Notes under the pieces: generated by a model
The model's database searches: none
Told to the model about the DNA's origin: nothing
What the model saw: only the letters and a program-made list of their open reading frames with translations
Shown here: positions 52,665 to 60,836 of the stretch, piece by piece
Layout of the letters: each line of letters begins with the position of its first letter
Position numbering within the stretch: position 1 is the stretch's first letter
Program-made: the position numbers and the translations under genes
NCBI GenBank assembly: GCA_947001705.1
Contig: CAMQHT010000003.1
Location: forward strand, 1-64,000
DNA length: 64,000 bases
Origin: an uncultured Collinsella sp.
GTDB taxonomy: Bacteria > Actinomycetota > Coriobacteriia > Coriobacteriales > Coriobacteriaceae
Reading direction: 5' to 3'

Positions 52665-53969
52665 ATGGAGAAAACCGCAGAGCAGCTGCGCCGCGAGCAC
52701 ATTGCCCTTGAGGGCGAAACCCATGGCAAGAACAAATGGGCGATTCTGTTTACCGTGCTCATCATGACGTTTATGTCGTGTCTGGATTCGACCGTCGTGA
52801 CCGTGGCGTTGCCCGTGATGCAAAAGGAGCTGGGCGTGGGCCTCGACCGCATCCAGCTGGTGAGCTCGGTGTACCTGCTTGCGACATGCGTGGCTATGCT
52901 GCCGTTTGGCCGCTTGGGCGACGTGCGCGGCAAGGTGGGCGTATTCCAGCTGGGCGTCATCGTTTTTACGGCCGGCTCGCTGCTTTGCGGCCTTTCGAGT
53001 TCGCTCGAAGTTCTTATTCTGGCACGCATTGTGCAGGGCGTCGGCTGCGCGGCGGCCATGGCTAACAACATGGGTATCATCACCGAGTCGTTTCCGGCGC
53101 GCGAGCGCGGTCGTGCCATGGGTATTCTCGCGACCTTCGTGGCCCTCGGCATGATGTGTGGCCCCGTGCTGGGCGGCATGCTGGTGGCAAGCTTTCCCTG
53201 GGAGAGCATCTTCCTCATCAACCTGCCCATTGGCGTCATCTCGTTTATCGTGGGGCTCTATACGCTGCCGCATGTTAAGCCGGAGGCTGGCGAGCGCCCC
53301 ATGTCCCTGATCGAGGCTGCTCGTCGCTGCTTTGCAAATTCGGCCTTCACCATCAACCTCGCCTGCATGCTCATCGTGTTCGTTGGTATTGGCGCATCAG
53401 AGTTTATCCTGCCGTTCTATTTTCAGGACGCCCACGGCTTTGGTTCCGACATCTCTGGACTACTCTTTTTGGCGTTGCCGATGGTGAATGCCTTTATCGG
53501 CCCGCTTTCGGGTACGGTTTCGGACCGTGTTGGCTGCGAGGGCCCTACGGCGGTCGGCCTAGGCGTGTACGTATGCGGTCTCTTTGCGGTAAGCACGCTC
53601 GACGAGCACTCTTCTATCCCTGTGATCGTGTGTTGCGTCGCGTTTATGTCGTGTGGCACGTCGATTTTCCAGAGTCCCAACAACTCGCTGTACATGGGTT
53701 CGGCCCCGCGCGAGGCGCTCGGTTTTGCGGGCAGCCTGGGTAGTCTGGCGCGCTATGCGGGTATGGCAGTGGGCATTACAGCGGCGTCGCATATCCTGTA
53801 TGGGCAGATGAGCGTGGCGATGGGTGAGGCCGTGACCAGTATTGTTGCAGGCCGTCCGGATGTGTTCCTGTTTGGTTTTCGTTCGGTGTTCTATGTGTTG
53901 ATGGCTGTGGCCGCTGTGGGCTTTGCGTTCGCCATGGTGCGTTTGGTGAGGATGCGCGCCCGCCATTAG
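52665..53969 (+). CDS. MFS transporter, DHA2/EmrB-QacA type
   Basis: This is a proton-driven multidrug or metabolite exporter of the major facilitator superfamily. The 434-residue protein has a cytoplasmic N-terminus of about 25 residues and about 12-14 predicted helices. DSTVVTVALPVM marks the first helix of DHA2 proteins. Motif A is GRLGDVRGKVGVF, and the antiporter motif C is GPVLGGMLVASFPWESIFLINLPIG. The protein is shorter than most 14-helix members. ATG 52665 has AAAGG 6 bases upstream; ATG 52659 is also possible. The substrate is unknown. No regulator gene is adjacent. Confidence 0.88.
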   Translation: MEKTAEQLRREHIALEGETHGKNKWAILFTVLIMTFMSCLDSTVVTVALPVMQKELGVGLDRIQLVSSVYLLATCVAMLPFGRLGDVRGKVGVFQLGVIVFTAGSLLCGLSSSLEVLILARIVQGVGCAAAMANNMGIITESFPARERGRAMGILATFVALGMMCGPVLGGMLVASFPWESIFLINLPIGVISFIVGLYTLPHVKPEAGERPMSLIEAARRCFANSAFTINLACMLIVFVGIGASEFILPFYFQDAHGFGSDISGLLFLALPMVNAFIGPLSGTVSDRVGCEGPTAVGLGVYVCGLFAVSTLDEHSSIPVIVCCVAFMSCGTSIFQSPNNSLYMGSAPREALGFAGSLGSLARYAGMAVGITAASHILYGQMSVAMGEAVTSIVAGRPDVFLFGFRSVFYVLMAVAAVGFAFAMVRLVRMRARH

Positions 53970-54126
53970 CGTGTTGGGAGGCTGTCTGCCACGATTCGCG
54001 CCGTCTCAAAAAGACTCGTTTGTGGTGCGATGCGGCTTGTGGGGCGGGCGGGGGTCGGTCCGTGGTAGACTATCGAACAACGTTTATTAATCGCGCGGTA
54101 TCGTTGCCGCGAGAAGGGGTTGCGCC

Positions 54127-54705
54127 ATGCAGGAGCTTGAGGATCGTATTCGCCATGACGGCATCGTAAAGGCCGGTAACGTCCTTAAGGTTGATGCCTT
54201 CCTCAACCACCAGTGCGACGTTGAGCTGTTCGACCACATGGGCGCCGAGTGGGCCCGTCTGTTCAAGGATGTCGAGATCAACAAGATCCTGACGATTGAG
54301 GCTTCGGGCATTGGTATGGCTTGCATCGCGGCTCAGCATTTTGGCGGCGTGCCGGTGGTTTTTGCCAAGAAGGCACAGTCCATCAACCTCGACGGCGAGC
54401 AGTATGCCACGACCATCTACTCCTTTACCAAGCAGAAGGAGTACCCGGTCATCGTCGGCAAGCGCTTCCTGTCCGAGGGCGACAAGGCCCTGATTATCGA
54501 CGACTTCCTGGCCAACGGCTGCGCACTCGAGGGCCTTATCAAGATCTGCGAGGCTGCGGGTGCCGAGGTTGCCGGCATTGGCATCGCGGTGGAGAAGGGC
54601 TTCCAAGGCGGTGGCGATAAGCTCCGCGAGCGCGGCTTCCGCGTTGAGAGCCTGGCCCGTATCGCCGATATGGACTGCGAGACCGGCGAGATCACCTTCG
54701 CCTAA
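54127..54705 (+). CDS. xpt: Xanthine phosphoribosyltransferase
   Basis: Xpt converts xanthine and PRPP to XMP for purine salvage. The 192-residue protein starts [20 protein letters not shown], has [24 protein letters not shown], the VVFAKKAQS segment and the PRPP loop [17 protein letters not shown], all matching the Bacillus-type enzyme. ATG 54127 has GAGAAGGGG upstream. I looked for a purine riboswitch in the 157-base gap before the gene and did not find one. A strong terminator follows. Confidence 0.94.
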   Translation: MQELEDRIRHDGIVKAGNVLKVDAFLNHQCDVELFDHMGAEWARLFKDVEINKILTIEASGIGMACIAAQHFGGVPVVFAKKAQSINLDGEQYATTIYSFTKQKEYPVIVGKRFLSEGDKALIIDDFLANGCALEGLIKICEAAGAEVAGIGIAVEKGFQGGGDKLRERGFRVESLARIADMDCETGEITFA

Positions 54706-54732
54706 GCGCGCAACACAAGCGATTGGTATGCG

Positions 54733-54769
54733 ATGTGACAAAGGGACTTTCCCTTTGTCACATTTTTTG
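54733..54769 (+). terminator. Intrinsic terminator after xpt
   Basis: ATGTGACAAAGGGA pairs perfectly with TCCCTTTGTCACAT (14 bp, 3-base loop) and is followed by TTTTTT. Confidence 0.93.
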
Positions 54770-54788
54770 TATGAGGGGAGGTGTTGAT

Positions 54789-55169
54789 ATGGATGAGAAC
54801 AAGATGGGATGGCGCGAGTATGCGCGCTATGCCGAGATGTCGGTCGAGAGGTTGGCACGCGACTGCGAGGTTCAGGTGTTTCGCGCGACAGGTCCGGGCG
54901 GACAGGGCGTGAACACGACGGACTCGGCGGTGCGTATGAAGCATGGGCCCACGGGGATTGTTGTGACGGCGCGCGAGAGCCGTAGTCAGTTTCAGAATCG
55001 CGCGAGCTGCCTGCGTAAGCTGCGCGCAGAGCTTGAGCGTCGTGGCCGTCCGCCGCGCCGTCGCGTCAAGACCAAAGTGCCCCAGCGATCGCGCCAGCGC
55101 AGGCTCAACGACAAGCACTTCAATGCGATTAAAAAGGCTAACCGTCGCAAGCCGGGCGGGGAGGAATGA
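54789..55169 (+). CDS. Standalone release-factor-like GGQ protein (ArfB/PrfH-type)
   Basis: This 126-residue protein is only the catalytic domain of a class I release factor. The GGQ motif is at 37-39 within [19 protein letters not shown], and the domain continues to [16 protein letters not shown]. Stop-codon recognition domains are missing. A long Arg/Lys-rich tail (about 88-122) follows, like the mRNA-channel tail of ArfB/YaeJ, which frees ribosomes stalled without a stop codon by hydrolysing peptidyl-tRNA. That role is inferred. ATG 54789 has GGGGAGG upstream. Other standalone GGQ proteins such as PrfH act on damaged ribosomes and need a repair partner, which is not seen here. Confidence 0.85.
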   Translation: MDENKMGWREYARYAEMSVERLARDCEVQVFRATGPGGQGVNTTDSAVRMKHGPTGIVVTARESRSQFQNRASCLRKLRAELERRGRPPRRRVKTKVPQRSRQRRLNDKHFNAIKKANRRKPGGEE

Positions 55170-55179
55170 TCTTCTCAAT

Positions 55180-55248
55180 AAGTTGCGGTGAAATAGGGAC
55201 TGTTTCGCGGCTTTACCTGCATAAACAGTCCCTATTTCACCGCAACTT
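55180..55248. repeat. AGTTGCGGTG-type intergenic palindrome, copy 2
   Basis: Arms 55180-55205 and 55223-55248 (26 bp, beginning AAGTTGCGGTGAAATAGGGA) are perfect complements around a 17-base loop. Copy 1 is at 34540-34606. This copy lies between convergent genes. Confidence 0.88.
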
Positions 55249-55256
55249 AGGTGGGG

Positions 55257-56219
55257 TTAGCGGGTTGGGTGCCAGACTTGGAGGGCGCCGGGTAGGATGT
55301 CGACTTCGATGCGCGAGGCGACGATGGGCTCGCCGTCGGCCTGGATGGGGTAGTCGGGCTCCTCAAAAGTTAGCTCGGCATGGCGGCAGCGGCGCATGCG
55401 AACCGGTGGCAACTTGGTATGGTGGCCGTCCTTGGCCGAAAGGAACATAGGCAGGGCTACCGCGCGAGGGACGGGGCCGCAGGCGTAGCAGACGTCGAGC
55501 ATGCCGTCGCAGGGGTCGGCATCGGGGCAGATGCGATAGCCCGAGCCATAGGTAGGACCAAGCTGAATCGCCATGATGATCGCCCTCACGCGCTCGGCGG
55601 GCGCGCCGTCAAAGCTGACTGTTATGGGGTAGTTACGATAGCGCAGGCCAAACTGCTCAAGTCCCGAAAGGGTGTAGAGCGGAGCACCCGTCAAGCCGGT
55701 CTTTTTGCGCAGCTCGGTGGTGCCAAGGCCGATGGCGGCATCAATACCGACGGAGAGCGTCTGGTCGTAATACTCGACGATCGCCTCGCCGTTGCCGCTT
55801 GCGGGGTTCCATGAGCGAATCCGCCCGATGTCCTGACGCTGCAGCTCACAGGTGAGTAGCGCGCCAAAATCCTTGCCGGAGAAATCTTCGATATCGAGCG
55901 TCTGGGCAAAATCGTTGCCGGAGCCCACGGGCAGGACGGCAAGAGCGGGGCGGGCGTCCTCCTTTTGCGTCATAAGCCCGTTGACGACTTCGTGGATCAC
56001 GCCGTCGCCGCCGAGTGCGATAACGGTGCGATAGCCCTGAGCCTGTGCGGCAAGCTCCTTGGCGTGTCCCATGTGCTCGGTTAGCACCAGGTCAAACTGG
56101 GATGCGCGCGCGGTCATATCCAAAAAGCGTTGCAGGCGCTCGGCAACTTCGCGCGCCGCACCCGACTGGGCGGCTGGGTTGGCGATGATGAGCGTGCGAC
56201 CAAAATCAGTTGCGTGCAT
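55257..56219 (-). CDS. Diacylglycerol/lipid kinase-family protein (DagK/YegS-like)
   Basis: This ATP-dependent lipid kinase family phosphorylates diacylglycerol or related lipids at the membrane surface; the bacterial substrate varies. The 320-residue protein has IIANPAAQSGAA (nucleotide site), VIALGGDGVIHEVVNGLM, VLPVGSGNDFAQTL, and the C-terminal PDADPCDGMLDVC and PIQADGEPI motifs. There is no membrane helix, as expected. ATG 56219 is chosen with GGGAG upstream; further in-frame ATG 56243 is possible. It lies downstream of the CLC gene on the same strand with an 86-base gap. Confidence 0.9.
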   Translation of the reverse strand: MHATDFGRTLIIANPAAQSGAAREVAERLQRFLDMTARASQFDLVLTEHMGHAKELAAQAQGYRTVIALGGDGVIHEVVNGLMTQKEDARPALAVLPVGSGNDFAQTLDIEDFSGKDFGALLTCELQRQDIGRIRSWNPASGNGEAIVEYYDQTLSVGIDAAIGLGTTELRKKTGLTGAPLYTLSGLEQFGLRYRNYPITVSFDGAPAERVRAIIMAIQLGPTYGSGYRICPDADPCDGMLDVCYACGPVPRAVALPMFLSAKDGHHTKLPPVRMRRCRHAELTFEEPDYPIQADGEPIVASRIEVDILPGALQVWHPTR

Positions 56220-56305
56220 GGGGCGACTCCCGGCGTGTGACATGACGGTGCGGTCGCGCTCAGGTCGAATTGCCCCCGATTGTGGCTGCACGGCGATTAT
56301 TACAT

Positions 56306-57727
56306 CTACTCTATCAGGTCGTTGTGGCGCTCGATAGCATCCGCTACCGTACCGCCCTCATCCACAATAAGCGAGCGGCGCTTGGGTGAGATGATGCGCT
56401 GGGCGGGGTACACGCCGCGGTGTCCGCCGGTTAGGTAGCTGATAAAGGCCACGATGACAAAGAACCCGGCGGCCGTGCCGTGGAACAGGTCGATGGCCAT
56501 CATGCAGGTGGTGATGGGCACGTTGAGGCCGGCGCAGAACACGCCGAGCATGCCGAGAGCCGCCAGAAAACTGGGGTCAAGCCCGGTAAGGCAACCGATC
56601 CAGCCACCGAGTGCCGCACCGATGCCAAACAGGGGCGTGACCTCGCCGCCTTGGAAGCCCGCGCCCAGGGTAAGCGCTGTGACGACCAACTTGATGGCTG
56701 CGTCCGCCAGGGTGGTGTTGCCTGCAAATCCGGCGCCGGAAAGCCACGTGGAAAGGCCGGCGTAGTTCCAGGCGTCGAGGAGGGCATAGGCGGCCAAAAC
56801 CACGAGTGCGCCTATGAGTGCGCGGACGAGGTAATTGGTGATAAAGCGACTGTACAGGCTTTTGACGGTTCGAACCGACCAGGCAAAGAGGCGTGCCGTC
56901 AGGCCGAAGATAATGGCGCTGATAACAACGATGACAACCGTCCGTGGTGTCATGTTGGGAACGCTGGCGATGACATTCGTCTCGTACTCGGTTCCCAAGG
57001 CAAGCGACGTAAAGTAGCCGGTAAACGAGGCGACCAGGCAGTAGATGCCCGCGGTGTAGTCGATCTTGCCGATAAAGCACATCTCCATGCCAAAGAAAGC
57101 TCCGGCAAGGGGCGAACCGAATACGGCGCCAAAGGCGGACGAGATGCCGGCGAGCATGAGGTCGTGGTGGTCATGCTTTTTGAGGTGGGCGAGGCTCGAG
57201 ATGTTGCTGGCGATGGTGCCGCCAATCTGTACCGCGGCTCCCTCGCGACCGGCCGATCCGCCCGTTAGGTGCGTGAGCGTGGAGCAGACGAAGGTGAGGA
57301 CGGCCATGCGCATATGGATGAGGCGTGTGCCCAGAGCGGAGTCGATGACCAGGTTGTTACCTCGTTTGGCGGCAAGGCCGTGGTTTTTGTACACCCATGC
57401 GGTGGCAACGCCCACAACGGGAAGCAAGGTGTAGACCCATGCATGGTGCTCGCGATAGTCGGTCGCGATATTCAGCGAGGCCAAAAACGCCCAAGCGGCA
57501 ACGCCCATGGCGAGCGAGACGATGACGACGAGTGCGAGCAGCTTGGCGCTCGCGAGTAGGTTGCGGGCGTTGCGGCGCGTGTCGGCAGCCAAGAGATGCT
57601 CGGAGCGGGTGAGCTGTTGCCTGCCTGCCATGATGACGTCGTTAAGGGAGAAGAAGCCGCCGTCGTCGAGCGGCTGGGAATGATCCTGCGCCTCGTTAGC
57701 GCTTTCGGGTTTGTCGGTAAAAGCCAT
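56306..57727 (-). CDS. CLC-family anion channel/transporter, possible fluoride type
   Basis: CLC proteins carry chloride, fluoride or other anions. The 473-residue protein has a 55-residue polar N-terminus and about ten intramembrane helices. The usual GSGIP selectivity sequence is replaced by RGNNLVID, while GGSAGREGAAVQIG and GAGFQGGEVTPLFGIGA match the other filter elements. From memory the GNNL form marks the branch that contains fluoride exporters (CLC-F), but this needs phylogeny. The gating Glu in GREG is present. The likely promoter lies only about 30 bases before ATG 57727, leaving no room for a fluoride riboswitch. Confidence 0.88.
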   Translation of the reverse strand: MAFTDKPESANEAQDHSQPLDDGGFFSLNDVIMAGRQQLTRSEHLLAADTRRNARNLLASAKLLALVVIVSLAMGVAAWAFLASLNIATDYREHHAWVYTLLPVVGVATAWVYKNHGLAAKRGNNLVIDSALGTRLIHMRMAVLTFVCSTLTHLTGGSAGREGAAVQIGGTIASNISSLAHLKKHDHHDLMLAGISSAFGAVFGSPLAGAFFGMEMCFIGKIDYTAGIYCLVASFTGYFTSLALGTEYETNVIASVPNMTPRTVVIVVISAIIFGLTARLFAWSVRTVKSLYSRFITNYLVRALIGALVVLAAYALLDAWNYAGLSTWLSGAGFAGNTTLADAAIKLVVTALTLGAGFQGGEVTPLFGIGAALGGWIGCLTGLDPSFLAALGMLGVFCAGLNVPITTCMMAIDLFHGTAAGFFVIVAFISYLTGGHRGVYPAQRIISPKRRSLIVDEGGTVADAIERHNDLIE

Positions 57728-57938
57728 ACGTTCCTCTTCTTGATTGCAACACGAGCATTATAGAGCGTGCCAAACGTGACATACCGGCGGGTTGGTTTTG
57801 GTTCTGTTTCGCCGTTCGTTACCGACAGGTGTATTCGTGGGTACGGGCCGTGTCGCCGTCGTGCGGCGGGGGATTATACTGAGACAAACATAAAGAATCG
57901 GCGCCCGTGATGTGCGCCGTTGCATGCTAGAGGTGTAT

Positions 57939-59201
57939 ATGGCAGAGAAACTCATTCCGTTGGAGGACGCACAGGCAATCGTCTTGTCGCACGTGAATCG
58001 CACCGAAGTTGTCGAGATTCCCGTGTGGCAGGCCGCCGGTCTTCCCTTGGCAGAGGACGCGGTGGCCGATATCGACATCTCGCCGTTTGCCAACAGCGCT
58101 ATGGACGGATATGCCGTGCGCTCGGCGGATTTGGCGCAGGCATCTGGTGAGGCGCCGGTGACGCTCGACGTTATCGGACACGAGGCCGCGGGCCGTGTGT
58201 TTGAGGGCGCAATCGGCGCGGGTGAGACGGTCCGCATCATGACGGGCGCGCCGGTACCCGAAGGTGCCGATGCCGTGGTGAAGTACGAGATCGTCGATGT
58301 GCTCGATGGCGACGGCAACGAGGGCTCGCGTGTGAGGTTCTCGGCGCCTGCCAAGGTGGGGGAGAACGTTCGCTCTGCCGCCGAGGAGGCGCATGCCGGC
58401 GATGTTGTGATGCACGCCGGCGAGGTCGTGGCTCCGGCGGGCGCCGGCTTGTTGGCGAGCGCCGGGTATGCGAGCGTGAAGGTGCATGCCGCGCCGCGTG
58501 TGGGCATTATCTCGCTGGGCACGGAGCTGGTCGCGCCGGGTGAGCTGCCGGCGCGCGGGCAGATTCGCGACTCCAACTCGTCGGCGTTGATGGCCGAAGC
58601 GCTCGATGCAGGAGCCGAGCCCGTGTTCTACGGCATTGCGCCCGATGATGAGCAGGCGATTGCCGAGCTGGTGCATCGCGCCGTGCTGGAGTGCGATTTT
58701 GTCATTACGAGCGGTGGCGCCTCGGCAGGCGACTACGACTACGTGACGGCGCTCGTCCGGCGCGAGGGCGAGGTGCTGTTTGACCGCATCTCGATGCGTC
58801 CGGGCAAGGCCATCACGTTTGGCTTGCTCGGCGGCAAGCCGTATCTGGGGCTTTCAGGCAATCCGGCCGCGGCGTATGTGGGCTTTGAGATGCTCGCCCG
58901 CCCGGCGATCCGCAAGATGCGCGGTTTTGCCGAGGGGGCGCGTCCCGTGCAGCAGGCGATGCTCACGCACGGCGTGAAAAAGCGACAGCATCGCCGCTTC
59001 TTCGATCGCGCCACGGTTTTGCGCAACCCCGAGACCGGTGAGCTGTTGGTGACCGAGGCCAAGACGCAGAATTCGGCGTTGCTCGGCACGATGCAGCGGG
59101 CCAACTGCCTGCTGCGTATTGATGAAGGTCCGTGTGAGCTCAAGGCGGGCGACGTCGTGGATGTTGTGCGTGTCGACCTGCCTGAGGGCGCCGTGTTGTA
59201 G
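57939..59201 (+). CDS. moeA: Molybdopterin molybdenumtransferase MoeA
   Basis: MoeA inserts molybdate into adenylylated molybdopterin. The 420-residue protein has the N-terminal domain (SPFANSAMDGYAVRS, RIMTGAPVPEGADAVVKYE), the central GTELV and QIRDSNSSALMAEAL segments, the MoCF-like domain with VITSGGASAGDYDYV and RISMRPGKAITFGLLGGKPYLGLSGNPAAAYV, and a C-terminal beta domain. ATG 57939 has TAGAGG upstream. mogA starts 10 bases after its stop, and modABC follows, so the molybdenum genes are grouped. Confidence 0.94.
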   Translation: MAEKLIPLEDAQAIVLSHVNRTEVVEIPVWQAAGLPLAEDAVADIDISPFANSAMDGYAVRSADLAQASGEAPVTLDVIGHEAAGRVFEGAIGAGETVRIMTGAPVPEGADAVVKYEIVDVLDGDGNEGSRVRFSAPAKVGENVRSAAEEAHAGDVVMHAGEVVAPAGAGLLASAGYASVKVHAAPRVGIISLGTELVAPGELPARGQIRDSNSSALMAEALDAGAEPVFYGIAPDDEQAIAELVHRAVLECDFVITSGGASAGDYDYVTALVRREGEVLFDRISMRPGKAITFGLLGGKPYLGLSGNPAAAYVGFEMLARPAIRKMRGFAEGARPVQQAMLTHGVKKRQHRRFFDRATVLRNPETGELLVTEAKTQNSALLGTMQRANCLLRIDEGPCELKAGDVVDVVRVDLPEGAVL

Positions 59202-59211
59202 GAGGAATGCT

Positions 59212-59691
59212 ATGGAGCTGAAGATATCGATCGTGACGTGTTCGGATACGCGGGACCTTGCCCAGGACGAGGCTGGAGCCGCACTCGAGGAACTTATCGA
59301 GGCGCAGGGCTGGACGGTCGTCTCACATGTGGTCGTGCGCGACGACGTCAGCGAGATCGGTGATGCTATTGTGGAAGCCGCCGATGAGTGCCACGCCAAT
59401 GTCGTGCTCACCTGCGGCGGCACGGGGCTTTCGATGCGCGATGTGACGCCCGAGGCGACGCGTGCCGTCTGCGATCGCGAGGTGCCGGGTATTGCCGAGG
59501 CGATCCGTGCGTACTCCATGACCAAGACGCGCCGCGCCATGCTCTCGCGCGCCGTGTGCATGCAGCGTGGGTATACGCTTGTCATCAACTTTCCGGGATC
59601 CACGAAAGCGGCCCGCGAAAGCTGGGAGGCCGTGAGCGACCAGCTGGAGCATGCGGCCCAGATGACGGCGGGCGGCGGGCACACCAAATAA
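59212..59691 (+). CDS. mogA: Molybdopterin adenylyltransferase MogA/MoaB
   Basis: MogA adenylylates molybdopterin so that MoeA can add molybdenum. The 159-residue protein has the family motifs ISIVTCSDTRDLAQDEAG, VVLTCGGTGLSMRDVTPEAT and VINFPGSTKAARESWEAV. Compared with E. coli MogA, MoaB has the same fold, and sequence alone does not clearly separate them. ATG 59212 uses GGAGGA that overlaps the moeA stop, implying coupling. A terminator follows at 59706. Confidence 0.92.
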   Translation: MELKISIVTCSDTRDLAQDEAGAALEELIEAQGWTVVSHVVVRDDVSEIGDAIVEAADECHANVVLTCGGTGLSMRDVTPEATRAVCDREVPGIAEAIRAYSMTKTRRAMLSRAVCMQRGYTLVINFPGSTKAARESWEAVSDQLEHAAQMTAGGGHTK

Positions 59692-59705
59692 GCGATTTAC
59701 CTGCG

Positions 59706-59742
59706 GCGGAGTGACCTGAACGGCTGCTCCGCTTTTTATTTG
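59706..59742 (+). terminator. Terminator after mogA
   Basis: GCGGAG pairs with CTCCGC over an 18-base loop and is followed by TTTTTATTT. The short stem makes it moderate. Confidence 0.65.
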
Positions 59743-59782
59743 CGCCCAAGGGGACGGCATTCTGTAGGCATGCCTGAAACTA

Positions 59783-59835
59783 TATTCTCAGACGAGAATA
59801 ATTTCTCATAATCATTATTCGCACCGAAGTATAAT
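59783..59835 (+). promoter_or_regulatory. Operator-like palindromes and -10 box upstream of modA
   Basis: TATTCTC-AGAC-GAGAATA (59783-59800) and GAATAAT-n11-ATTATTC (59796-59820) overlap each other, and a TATAAT -10 box follows at 59830-59835. The palindromes cover the expected -35 region, so a repressor bound here would block the promoter. Molybdate control by a ModE-type protein is a natural guess, but these sequences are not a clear ModE consensus. Confidence 0.55.
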
Positions 59836-59895
59836 TTAATTACAGAATAAAGCCCGCGGTCGGGTACCCGGGCACAAGGTCCGAAAGGGTTGAAC

Positions 59896-60768
59896 ATGTT
59901 CGATATGGTTTCTCGCCGCGGATTCGTCTCGCTCTCTGCTGTCGCCGCTGCCGGCCTTGGCCTTGCCGGCTGCTCTGGCAACAAGACGTCTGAGCCGACT
60001 GGCTCCGATGCCGGTTCTGCTAAGGCATCTTCCAAGAAAGCTGTCGAGCTGCAGGTCTTTGCCGCCAACTCGCTCGAGAGGGCTCTGCCCGAGGTTCAGG
60101 AGCTTTACACCGAGCAGACCGGTACCACGTTTGCCGACACGCAGTTTAAGGCGTCTGGCGACCTCGTTGAGCAGATGCGCGCCGGTGCCACGGTCGACGT
60201 GCTCATCACCGCTTCCAAGGGCACCATGGATGACGCTGAGACCGCCGAGCTCGTCGACACCGACACCCGTGAGGATATGTTCGTCAACGATCTTGTGATC
60301 ATTCGCGCCGAGGGCTCCGACACCAAGGTCGAGGCCATCGCCGACGTCGCGAATCTGGACGGCAAGATCGCCATTGGCGACGCCAAGACCGTTCCCGCCG
60401 GCAAGTACGCCAACCAGGCGCTGGCTTCTGTGGGCCTCTATACCGGCACCGAGGGCGACGACGGCGAGTATGCGCCCGAGATCGCCGACAAGGTCGCACT
60501 GGCAGACAAAGTTGGTACCGCCGCCGCCTATGTGTCCACAGGCGACTGCGTTGCCGGTTTTGTCTACAGCTCTGACATCTACCGCTACAACGGCATCGAG
60601 GAGGCCTTCGTGTGCCCCGAGGACTCGCACAAGCCCATCGTGTATCCCGGTGCTGTCGCCGATAGCTCCGAGCATGCCGACGAGGCTAAGGCGTTCATCG
60701 ACTTTTGCCTGTCCAACAAGAAGGCTCAGACGATTTGGGCTAAGTACGGCTTTGAGCTTTCCGAGTAG
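59896..60768 (+). CDS. modA: Molybdate ABC transporter substrate-binding lipoprotein ModA
   Basis: ModA binds molybdate or tungstate outside the cell. The 290-residue protein has a twin-arginine-like start, SRRGFVSLSA, then a lipobox LAGC, suggesting Tat export followed by lipidation. The mature part has VFAANSLERALPEVQELY, the ligand loop FKASGDLVEQMRAGATVDVLITASKG-type block, and KTVPAGKYANQALASVGLY, all typical of ModA. A Ser/Ala linker follows the lipobox. ATG 59896 has GAAAGGG upstream. It is first in modABC, behind an operator-like palindrome. Confidence 0.93.
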   Translation: MFDMVSRRGFVSLSAVAAAGLGLAGCSGNKTSEPTGSDAGSAKASSKKAVELQVFAANSLERALPEVQELYTEQTGTTFADTQFKASGDLVEQMRAGATVDVLITASKGTMDDAETAELVDTDTREDMFVNDLVIIRAEGSDTKVEAIADVANLDGKIAIGDAKTVPAGKYANQALASVGLYTGTEGDDGEYAPEIADKVALADKVGTAAAYVSTGDCVAGFVYSSDIYRYNGIEEAFVCPEDSHKPIVYPGAVADSSEHADEAKAFIDFCLSNKKAQTIWAKYGFELSE

Positions 60769-60836
60769 TGCGGCTTGGCGCGATAATCCCATCGTTTTGT
60801 GTTTCACTCCGTTCTTGTATTCGCTTGGAGCTTTTC

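Noticed and set aside
53970..54126. Purine riboswitch before xpt
   Set aside because: Xpt genes often have one, but the conserved core and the three-way junction pattern are not visible here.
57728..57800. Fluoride riboswitch before the CLC gene
   Set aside because: A TATAAT box lies about 30 bases from the start codon, leaving no space, and the aptamer core is absent.
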